Shown in pieces: positions 1 through 8,234 of a DNA stretch of 64,000 nt (the first letter of the stretch is position 1; every line of letters begins with the position of its first letter). Origin of the DNA: Pinguiococcus pyrenoidosus (taxonomy: Eukaryota > Sar > Pinguiophyceae > Pinguiochrysidales > Pinguiochrysidaceae); the NCBI GenBank assembly GCA_019677205.1, contig JAAMXY010000379.1:62001-126000 (forward strand). Reading direction: 5' to 3'. The notes below the pieces were generated by a model. It was given only the letters and a program-made list of their open reading frames with translations. It searched no databases and was not told where the DNA came from. Made by a program: the position numbers and the translations under genes.

Positions 1-419
1 TCTTCATCGCCGTGACCGCGGCGTCGCGGACAAGAGTCTCCTCGGTGGTGGCGATCTCGGCTAGAGGCCCCAGGATCCCTTCCGCCTGCGCCACGCCTTC
101 GACCAGCGGGAGGAAATTGCCCAGCTGCGTCCCTAGATTGTACAGCACTTCGTCGGCCGCCTTGTCCTCCGGGTTTTCCACGGCCGTGAAGTCGAGCAGA
201 TGCGGCAAGATACTGTTCTGCGTCCCCTCGGGCCCCATGACCTGTCGTCCGATGGCAGAACTGATGAGGAATCCCGCGGTGTCGGCGTCCTGAGACGGGC
301 CACAACGCTCCCACGCACCTTTGCGAGCTTGGCCAACCGCTTGGCTGCCGCTACTTGCACATCGATCTCTGCGTGGCCCAGGTCCTCCTGGAGGAGCCGC
401 ATGAGCTCTCCGTGGTCAA
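1..419 (-). CDS. PP2A scaffold subunit A (PR65), truncated by window edge
   Basis: HEAT-repeat scaffold that joins the PP2A catalytic and B subunits. On the minus strand an exon (419-319) encodes LMRLLQEDLGHAEIDVQVAA followed by KRLAKLAK, matching the first HEAT repeat of PR65. A second exon (289 to the window edge) encodes SILPHLLDF, a DEVLYNLGTQLGNFLPLVEG segment and IATTEETLVRDAAVTAM, which is strongly like the PR65 stretch LAEQLGTFTTLVGG...ATVEETVVRDKAVESL. The two are in frame only if 29 nt (318-290, GTGCGT...CTCAG) are removed. The exon appears to start after a CACAG acceptor at 421-420. The first coding exon lies further upstream (right of 420) and I could not place its ATG. The C-terminal part lies off the window. 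Identity is confident; the exon structure is less so. Confidence 0.8.
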
Positions 420-1923
420 CTGTGGAACACAAATTCGGACGTGAGCACTTCGAATCTCCGTCGCAGTCCGAGGATGTGCAACTCTGCTTCTTCTGCTGCA
501 CGAGGCTACTGCGGCGCTCCCATTCTTTCTGGCAGCGTCGCCGAGCGGTGCACCCGCCCAAGAGCTGCGAACGAGCACAGCAAAGCGACGCCAAAAGAGC
601 GGTCTCCGGATCCTCAGAGCGCTTTTCGGTCACAATCGCGGTCCTAGTGCCACCGCATCGCGGCGCGCAGAGACGCACAGGCCTCTTCTTCTCCTGCAGT
701 CGGTTTCTACCGCGAAAGGCACGTACCGTCCATCCTGCAGAAGCCCGCCGCGACTTGGTCCCGCGTCTTCTGGCGTTAAGCGACCTCCGCGAGGCTGCGC
801 GCGCGACGCCGCTTCAAGGGTGGGGATCCGCGGCCACCGCGACTCGCGGCGAGCTAACGTCGAGTGGTGGACGCGTCCGGCCGCCAAAGAGTGCCCAGAA
901 CTGCGCCGACGCGCTGTAGTCCGCGCGCTGCCGATTTGCGCCGCAAAAGTCCGATCCCCTTGCTGCGGCCTTGTGTGCGGTGGATAAGAGCGCCGAGGCA
1001 CAACGAGCCAATGGCGGGAAGCAGAATCGGTGTCCGTTTCGCCTTTTGACGCCAACTGGCAGATGCGGGCGCACCGCAGGATACCCAGATGAAACGTGTC
1101 GGCCGGTGCTTCATTGGGGCACGAGCGCTGCCGTTTCTCATCTTGTGATTTGCACGGAGAAGAATAGGATAATAGGTTCGTCGAGGGAACAGGTCAAGCG
1201 ATGGATCCAATCTGAAGCCTTCCGCTCTCCAATCGAGCAGGACTATGACGTCGTCTTCCAAATTATTAGCCTACATTTCAGCTATATAGCGCTGACAGAC
1301 AAGACTCCCTCGAGCGCCGCATAACACGACTCAATAAGCGAACAGTCTTCCTTTCGGGCTCCAAATCCAAATCCGCAGCGCCGTTCGTGCAGAACATTTT
1401 GAATCGCAAACCGCTCCGCGTTGTCCTTCACCGCCTAGCCTATAAGCACATAATTGTACTCTGGCTTGACATCCTGTTGCTCCGTGGCCCAGTCTCGTGG
1501 CAGCCCCGCAGGAGTTATGATGAGATGTTGCAAGAAGTCCCCAGCCCCTTCCAAGAACACCTCTCTTCCACCTCCGGGAAGCTCCCCGATGCAGCTTCGA
1601 CGCCTCAAGTGAACTGGCCGAGCCGCCCTCTGCTCTGGAGCTGACGCCCGCCTGGCCCTTCGCAGCGCACAGCACTAGACGCTGGACCCGCAAAGCTTCC
1701 TGGCGGCCAAAGGCATCTCCCGTCACCCAGCCCCAGCGGCCTCCCAGCGGGCACGGAGGAGCTGGAGCTGCAAGAGGCTGTTGCGCTTGGACAGCACACC
1801 AGATAAGAAGGGCCACAAATAAAGAAAGGACAGGCGAGCCAGCCTGCCGCAGAGGCCGCAGAGGCCGCAGAGGCCGCAGAGGCCGCAGAGGCCGCAGAGG
1901 CCGCAGAGGCCGCAGAGGCGGCC
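420..1923. other. Intergenic region between PP2A-A and EML-like gene
   Basis: About 1.5 kb lies between divergently oriented genes. It should contain the 5' end of the PP2A-A gene (minus strand) and the promoter of the EML-like gene (plus strand). A CCAAT box directly abutting GGCGGGAAG occurs near 1008-1021. Several overlapping ORFs exist on both strands, but none has recognisable protein features, and I treat them as chance ORFs of GC-rich DNA. Confidence 0.5.
1849..1920 (+). repeat. 9-bp tandem repeat (GCAGAGGCC) upstream of the EML-like start codon
   Basis: About eight near-perfect copies of a 9-bp unit run directly into the start codon of the EML-like gene. They are in frame with it and would encode Ala-Glu-Ala triplets. 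The in-frame stop lies further upstream at 1804-1806. There is no ATG between that stop and 1924. Confidence 0.95.
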
Positions 1924-4900
1924 ATGGAAGATGCGGGCGTCATCGGGACGGTGCTCTTTGACTTCACTGCAGAGGAAGAGGACGAACTCTCAGTGGCTCG
2001 GGGTGAGCTCGTCCACCTCCTAGACGTACCGGGCCATGACGACGGAGATTGGGTCTGGGTGAGGTCGCAGGCGAGCTTGCAAGAGGGCCAAGTTCCCGTG
2101 AACTACGTCGCAAAAGGAGACGTCCGTCCGCTGCCGGAGCTGCCGGAGTCTCCTCGAGACGAGGAGGCAGCATTTGACCCGGCGGGGAGGTCGCTCGAGG
2201 AAGACGCCGGCGATGTGCTGCGGGATGCAGCAGCTGGCGTGGAGAGCAAGGGAGACGAAAAAGTCGAGCCTGCAGGACTCGAAGATCCTCAAGGGGGAGA
2301 CGAAAGCCAAGCCATCTTCGACCTTGGAGACGACGAGAGCAACGCCGGCGACCTCCCCGCCGGATGGTCTGAGCACATCGATGATGTCACGCGGCTCCCA
2401 TTCTACTACAACGAGGACACGGGGGAGAGCATGTGGGAAAGGCCGCAACCACAGACGCTTCACGGCCTGCAATCCCTTGAGGAATCGCCTGGAGGAGCAG
2501 CGAGGCGAAAGTCCCAGGCGCTGGTCAAGCAGCTCTCAGAGCTGGACGAGATCATGGCGGCGCAGACGGAGCGGCTCAGTCGAGAGAGGCAAGAGAGCCC
2601 AGGACGCGAAGCCCAGTACGACGCAGATTTGGGGCCGGGATGGACGTCGTCCCAGCAAGCGGGTGAGAACACGTTCCCAGACTTGCCGCCAAGAAGGTCG
2701 ACGCAGCACGAGGGGACCAGAGGGAACGGATTTGGCGCCAGTCGAGAAGACAATGCCGAGGGAGACACCAGCGACGACGACCCGACCGAAGCTCGCATAC
2801 GCTTGCTGGAAGAGGAAGCCGCGACGCTACGAGCGCAGAGGCAGGCAAGAGAGGTGCACAGGTCGGCGTCGGCAACCCGTCTCCAAGCGTCCTGGCGGGG
2901 CTTCAAAGCCCGGCAGACCCGCTCGGAGCGGAGGGGACAGCTGGCAGCAGACGGTGAAGGGCCCGAGGAGGCGGAGAGCGGGGCGGATCCGCAGCAAAGC
3001 ATCTCCGACTTGGACGAGGTGGCGGAATCGGGAGGTCTGGACAAAGAGACGGTCAAAGTGATTGCGAGAATGATGGAGCAGCGCCTGCAAAGAGAGCTGG
3101 AGCGGAGGGACATCGCCATCCAGGGCTTGGAGACTGCTATGGAGGAGCTGCGAAGCGAGGTGCAGAGCGTCCACCGGATGTGCCAAAAGCATGTTCGGCA
3201 CAAGAGCGATCGTGCCCATGCACGGCGAGTCCGGAGTCAGCGCAATGCGCTGGAGGCATCACCAGGAGCCACGCCCTCCACCAAGGACGGCGCTTCATAC
3301 TTCTCCGACTCGGATGGAATGTCTGCGATGCCGCCCGCACACGGAAATGATCAGCAAAAGAACGCGAGCGGCCACCCGCCTCGGAGGCAGAACCGCCTGC
3401 CCTCTCCAGGCTTCAGCAAGCGCGGGCGGCGGCGGACGAGGTCGATGTCCAAGAGGGGTTCAGCAGCAGGCGCGACGCAAGGTTCCACTGATCCCACGGT
3501 GGCCAAGTCTTCTCCAGCGACGTCGCGGTCGCCTTCTCCCCGCCTCCCGCGCCTCTCTCAGATGTCGCGGGACGAGAGCGCAAAGGCACACGCCGGGCAG
3601 CCGAAGGCGTCGGACCTCGCCATCAAGTATACTCCGTGTCGATCGGCGGTATACCCGCCGTCGAGCTTCAGCGATCGAGAAGCAGGCGAGCTCGTAGGAG
3701 CCCCGGCGCCTTCGAAGACGCTCTCCCTAGACTACATTCACGGATACAACGGGAGCGCCGGGGCCGACGTCGCGTGGCTGAAGTCGGGCGACATCGTTTT
3801 CCCGGCGGGAGCGGCGGTGGTGATGCTGAACTACACGACGAACAAGCAGCGCTTCTTCCTTGGCCACGACGCCGAGGTTGGCGCTCTCTGCGTCCACCCT
3901 GTGCACGACGTCGTCGCCAGTGGCCAGAACAGCCGCGTCGCCCGCGTGTGCGTTTTCGAGGTGCTTGACGCGGACTCCGACGCTTCCCCGCGCCCCGGTC
4001 GGGATATCCGCAACGCGACCTCCGGCGAAGACGCTGGCGCAGGGCCGGGCGTGGGGATCGGGCAGGTGGGCTCGTCGGGTATGCGCCTCATCTCCCAGTT
4101 CTTCCTTGGGAAGAACAGCCGAGGGGTCGCGGTCTGCGACTTCAGCCCGGACGGACACCTGCTTTTGGCCGTTTGCAGGGACGACCACCACAGCGCGGCG
4201 GTGGTGGACTGGCGATCTGGAACTGTCCTGGCCTTCGTCCGCGTGAGCAACACGGAGGTGTGGCGAATGAAGTGGAACCCGGAAGCCTTCAAGGGGATCG
4301 ATCAGGCGCCCTCTGCCCCGTGCTACACGCTGGTGTCTACTGGAGCTCGGCACGTCAAGTTCTGGACGCTGGAGAAGGCAAGTGGAGACGTGCCTGCCAT
4401 ACCGGCGAACGTGAAGGGAGCGGGCTTCTGCCGAGAGAAGGAGCGATCGAAGAAAGGACCGTCCTCGGGCGCGATGAAGTTTCCTTCGTCCGTCAGGGGC
4501 GCGTTGTCCTCAGGATCGTGGTGCTTGCGAGGTGGTCAGGCTTCCTTCACGCGCTTCGAGGTCGTTGATGCGACCTGCGTCACCTTTGCACGGGGATCCG
4601 GAGCTGACGGCAGCACCGGCCATTCCCGCGTCGTGGTGGGCACGAGCGTCGGAAGTGTGATGCTCTGGCTGCAGGGCGCCACCAGCGATGGAACCTGGCT
4701 CCCGAAGGGGAAGCCCCTGGCTTGCGTGGAGAACGTCCACAGCGGGCGAATCTACGAGGTGGCCGTATCCAGCGGCCCTGAAGGCGATCTGTACCTGGTC
4801 TCGGCTGGGCAGGACGGTCGAATCGTCGTTGCCACTTTGGGCATCTCTTCGAGCGCAGGCAAGGACTCGCCTGTCGCGATCGAGCCGTGGCGCGTTGCAT

Positions 4901-6105
4901 ACACCGCCGCCATCGGCGTCGGTGCGGGGTTTCCGAGGACGCTCGGCCTGGAGGAGAGCGGCACCTTGCTGGTGGTCGGCACCACAGGGAACGCTGTCTG
5001 CCTCTACGACCTCGAAGCGGAGGCAGCGCCGCCCACGCAGGACGGCGCAATCCTGCCCGAGGACGTCAACGTGCCCATGTTGGAGGACCATCTCCTCTTG
5101 CAGGGCCATGCGTCGGCCTGCCGCAGCCTTGCGTGTCACCCGAGCTCCCGCCGGTACGTGTCGTGCAGCGCCGACCGCACCCTCCGACTCTGGGACGCAG
5201 AAGCCCGCCGGCTGCAAAGCACGGCCAAGTTGAGCGCTCGCACAGCTGCCGTAGCTTTCAACCCGCAAGGCGATCACGTCGCCGCAGGCACGGAGGCGGG
5301 CGACGTCGTCGTGCTGGAGTATGTGGCGGGAGACGGTGGGCGCTGGGAAGTCGTGGCACACAAGACCTTCGCCAAGCGGATTCGAGGACGGTCTCGGGAT
5401 GCCACGAGCGACACAACCGGCGACGAGACAGGAGGCGCAACACAAGATAGCGTCAAGACGTCGGCAGTCGTCGACCTCAAGTACAGTCCCGATTCAAGTG
5501 TCCTCGCCGTGGCCTTCCGTGACGGCAAGATCCAGATCCTGTCTGTTACAGAGGGTTATCGGCGCACCGCGTCTTGCACCGGACACAGCTCGGTCGTCAC
5601 GTCTCTTGACTTCAGCGAGGATGGCGCCTTGCTCCGAAGCAATGATTCCGCACGGGAGATCCTGCACTGGGACGTCGCGACTGGCTCGCAGATCAGCGAT
5701 GCCTTCAGCTTGCGGGACGTCGCATGGCACACTTGGACGTGCGAGCTCGGCTGGCCCGTCCAAGGCATCTGGCAAGAACCGATCGACAGGCGGCCTCTGG
5801 CTTCCGACAGCCTTGATCGGGCAAGGGATGTGTTGTCGGTTTGCGCAAACCACTCGCGAGATCTCCTGGCCACCAGCGACGATGGCTCGCGCATCCAGCT
5901 GTATCGCTTCCCTTGCCTCAAAGAGGCCAACGCCGCAACGCCAGCCTACGGCCACGCGGGGAAGATCTCGTGCGTACGATTCACCTTCGACGACGAGGTC
6001 CTGCTTTCGTGCGGCGCGCAGGACGCGTGCGTGATGCAGTGGCGGGTAGAGCGGAGCATGGACGCTGGAAGTGCCGGTCGCCCGTATCGCCCCAGCAAAC
6101 GATGA
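1924..6105 (+). CDS. SH3-WW-IQ-EML microtubule-associated-like protein
   Basis: Single-exon protein of 1393 aa. The N-terminal SH3 domain (about residues 4-62) begins GTVLFDFTAEEEDELSV and includes GDWVWVR and the closing VPVNYV. A WW domain follows at about 143-175 (LPAGWSEHIDD, then FYYNEDTGESMWERP). A charged linker holds a coiled coil and an IQ-like motif (about 315-333, ATRLQASWRGFKARQ). Another coiled coil lies near 375-430, and then a Ser/Pro/Arg-rich disordered stretch. From about residue 598 the sequence LDYIHGYNG...VVMLNYTTNKQRFFLGHD...VHPVHDVVASGQ matches the HELP motif of EML proteins. It is followed by WD40 repeats to the C-terminus, including a canonical YVSCSADRTLRLWDAE. EML proteins bind tubulin through the tandem propeller, so a microtubule or axonemal role is inferred. 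The SH3/WW/IQ head is not part of any EML I know. Confidence 0.85.
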   Translation: MEDAGVIGTVLFDFTAEEEDELSVARGELVHLLDVPGHDDGDWVWVRSQASLQEGQVPVNYVAKGDVRPLPELPESPRDEEAAFDPAGRSLEEDAGDVLRDAAAGVESKGDEKVEPAGLEDPQGGDESQAIFDLGDDESNAGDLPAGWSEHIDDVTRLPFYYNEDTGESMWERPQPQTLHGLQSLEESPGGAARRKSQALVKQLSELDEIMAAQTERLSRERQESPGREAQYDADLGPGWTSSQQAGENTFPDLPPRRSTQHEGTRGNGFGASREDNAEGDTSDDDPTEARIRLLEEEAATLRAQRQAREVHRSASATRLQASWRGFKARQTRSERRGQLAADGEGPEEAESGADPQQSISDLDEVAESGGLDKETVKVIARMMEQRLQRELERRDIAIQGLETAMEELRSEVQSVHRMCQKHVRHKSDRAHARRVRSQRNALEASPGATPSTKDGASYFSDSDGMSAMPPAHGNDQQKNASGHPPRRQNRLPSPGFSKRGRRRTRSMSKRGSAAGATQGSTDPTVAKSSPATSRSPSPRLPRLSQMSRDESAKAHAGQPKASDLAIKYTPCRSAVYPPSSFSDREAGELVGAPAPSKTLSLDYIHGYNGSAGADVAWLKSGDIVFPAGAAVVMLNYTTNKQRFFLGHDAEVGALCVHPVHDVVASGQNSRVARVCVFEVLDADSDASPRPGRDIRNATSGEDAGAGPGVGIGQVGSSGMRLISQFFLGKNSRGVAVCDFSPDGHLLLAVCRDDHHSAAVVDWRSGTVLAFVRVSNTEVWRMKWNPEAFKGIDQAPSAPCYTLVSTGARHVKFWTLEKASGDVPAIPANVKGAGFCREKERSKKGPSSGAMKFPSSVRGALSSGSWCLRGGQASFTRFEVVDATCVTFARGSGADGSTGHSRVVVGTSVGSVMLWLQGATSDGTWLPKGKPLACVENVHSGRIYEVAVSSGPEGDLYLVSAGQDGRIVVATLGISSSAGKDSPVAIEPWRVAYTAAIGVGAGFPRTLGLEESGTLLVVGTTGNAVCLYDLEAEAAPPTQDGAILPEDVNVPMLEDHLLLQGHASACRSLACHPSSRRYVSCSADRTLRLWDAEARRLQSTAKLSARTAAVAFNPQGDHVAAGTEAGDVVVLEYVAGDGGRWEVVAHKTFAKRIRGRSRDATSDTTGDETGGATQDSVKTSAVVDLKYSPDSSVLAVAFRDGKIQILSVTEGYRRTASCTGHSSVVTSLDFSEDGALLRSNDSAREILHWDVATGSQISDAFSLRDVAWHTWTCELGWPVQGIWQEPIDRRPLASDSLDRARDVLSVCANHSRDLLATSDDGSRIQLYRFPCLKEANAATPAYGHAGKISCVRFTFDDEVLLSCGAQDACVMQWRVERSMDAGSAGRPYRPSKR

Positions 6106-6256
6106 GGCCACGTTAGCTCCAACGGCCTCTCCGATCGGGATCGCCCGTAGAGCGTGGAGCGAAAAGAGGCAGGGCTGGCTCTGTTGTGTCTTCCGCCTGT
6201 CTTGTCCGAGTCGCTTGGGGAAAACGGAAAGTCTGGAAGCTGTTTGAATGAACCTC

Positions 6257-7377
6257 TTACGGTCCTGACCTCTCTTGGATCCCTTTCCATTCATTTTGCC
6301 TGATCTCTCTTCGTCGTCTTTGTTCGTTTCGTCTCCTTCGGGCGGCATCATCTTCCCCAAGCTGCGCCCAATAGCGGTACAAGTTGCCCACAGCTGGACC
6401 TCCCATGAAGTAGACGGCCGGTATCCAAGAGCAGAGGCCTTCGTAGCGAGAAGGACCGCACGTCAAGTCAAGTCCATTGCAACAAAGGAGACGACGAGCT
6501 GAAGCCTCGCAAAGCTGAAAGTACCTTGGCAATCCGCTGCGAGGTAGCAATAGAGATGCAGGTGGTTCACCAGCACGTACTCCAAGCTGGGCCCTCCAAT
6601 GGCAGTCAAGGCGGACGTGATGAAGCCAGTCCTCGTTCCTGTGCGATTGGCAGCGGCGCTTGGTCAGAAACGACCATCAGCCATCACTGACTTTGGTTTA
6701 CGTGACACCACAGGCATCTTACGGTCTAACGAGCCCCAGTACGCCAGCGCGCAAATCCACAAGATGGCCGAAGCGCTCCATCCCACGATATGCATTTGCT
6801 GGAGCACTCCCGACAAGGCGTACTGCAGCGTGAACAGCGCCACTCCAAGCTGGACCTTCCAGCGCACTGCCGCTCTCTGCATCATGTACAATGCACATCA
6901 TCCCCCCGCCCACTCGCACGGATTCTCGCGTCCCTTGCAGGGAGCGACAACTTGTTCTCACGCACGTACTTGACTCGCCGCGCAATCTTCCGCGAACTTT
7001 CGATCCAAGCTGCGGTACAAGGCTGCGATGAGCAAGCCCGCAAGGCCGAACAGCGGAGGCACCCAGACTTGGGACGTCAGGCCGATCAAGCCCAAGCTCG
7101 TCGACGCGGAGCCGGAGAGCAGCGATCCGATCAGCATGCTCAGTCCGACGCCAGTCCCGATGGGAGACCGGAGACACCATGGCAATAGCACGAGCAGCAA
7201 AGGCGACAGTGCGGCGGGAAACCTGAGGCTCTCCGGAGTGACATACCGGAGCACGCCAGTGGCGCTGTGAAAGTTGTCCAAAAGCGGGCCCAGGACCGCA
7301 CTGGCAGCCGTCACTTGGGAAATGGGCGTCAACGTACGGGAAGAAAGCTGGAGGCGCGTAGAATGGCGGAGGCGCAT
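6257..7377 (-). CDS. INSIG-like polytopic membrane protein
   Basis: Four exons on the minus strand resolve cleanly: 7377-6970, 6876-6723, 6638-6525 and 6438-6257. The introns are 93, 84 and 86 nt, all GT-AG. The product has about six hydrophobic segments. Landmarks of the INSIG family are visible in order: VWVPPLFGLAGLLIAALYRS followed by LDRK (animal [20 protein letters not shown] then IDR); a hydrophobic helix ending ALAYWGSLDRTRTGF (animal LWWTFDRSRSGF); a tail helix including LEYVLVNHLHLY; and WIPAVYFMGGPAVGNLYRYW (animal [20 protein letters not shown]). INSIG proteins are ER sterol sensors that bind SCAP and HMG-CoA reductase in animals. Whether that partner system exists here cannot be seen. 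The C-terminus ends in a basic Arg-rich tail. The gene is divergent from the SH3 protein at 8235. Confidence 0.8.
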
Positions 7378-8234
7378 TGTCCTTCGACGCTCTTCTCGCA
7401 GTGGTAGTTTGCACCGCGGCGCACCTGGAACCTGTGTGAAACCTGTTCAAGCCGTTTTGGCGGGAAATGCCCAAGGCCCCAGCCCGCGGGCGACCCCACA
7501 TGAACAGGCGGGCGCATGGAGAGAGATTGACGGTTTCTGCAAGGGAACCGTCGCAGGTCCGCGGACGGAACGCGCTTTTTTGCCGAGGACCGATACTCGC
7601 CGGTGTTCTGCGGGGACGTTGTTCAGCAGGCGCGGGGCACGGTCCGCTGAAGCCTGCAAAGAATTTGCCAATAGCGTTCGCACAGAGCCAATGGTCAGGA
7701 GTGTTCCCCGCCCACAATTGGCTCACGCGCAGCCATCGCGCCGCGACGATTGGTGCGGAACACGCCCGGCGATGTTTGTGGCGCCATTGCATGCGACCAT
7801 TGGGCGGATGCAACAGCACAAAGCGCCAGGGCGCATCTCTCAAAACTCCGCGCCGCAGCCGCTTCCCCTCCACGCCACTGTGACCTGTGCCGTCCCTGCA
7901 CAGTCTCCTTCCACGGCCACCCCTCCGCGGTGGCTCAAGAGTCCCAAGGAGTTCGCTCTGAAGAGCGCGGCTCCACCTGCCCATCGCACGGCCTGCGGCC
8001 TGGTCCCGAACGGCACCGATTCCGGGCCACCTAAGGGAAGCGGCCATTCGCCTTGCGCCCTTCCCACCTGCCGACGCTGTGCGTGTGGTGAGATCGAGTG
8101 GCACGTGTGCGAGTCGCGAGAAGCGGAGCAGGTATCGTGCTGGGCCTCGAAGAAGCCCGGTGGATCGGGTGGCGTTGCCGAGGGGACTCTAACCGAGCTT
8201 ACGCTTTGGCCACCAGCGTTTCGCTGTGAGCGCA
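7378..8234. promoter_or_regulatory. Divergent promoter with five CCAAT boxes and an E2F-like site
   Basis: This 857-bp interval separates two divergently transcribed genes. It has CCAAT or ATTGG pentamers at 7668-7672, 7688-7692, 7717-7721, 7749-7753 and 7799-7803, spaced roughly 20-50 bp apart in both orientations. It also has an E2F-consensus-like TTTTGGCGGGAAA at 7455-7467. CCAAT boxes bound by NF-Y are a known eukaryotic promoter element; use of them here is inferred. ORFs across this interval look non-coding. Confidence 0.55.

Noticed and set aside
1331-1816. 161-codon minus-strand frame upstream of the EML-like gene
   Set aside because: Ala/Gly/Trp/Arg-rich composition typical of GC-rich noncoding DNA. 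No domain and no good splice partner.
4510-5445. 311-codon minus-strand open frame opposite the EML-like gene
   Set aside because: It is a shadow of the WD40 coding frame in GC-rich DNA, with no recognisable motifs.
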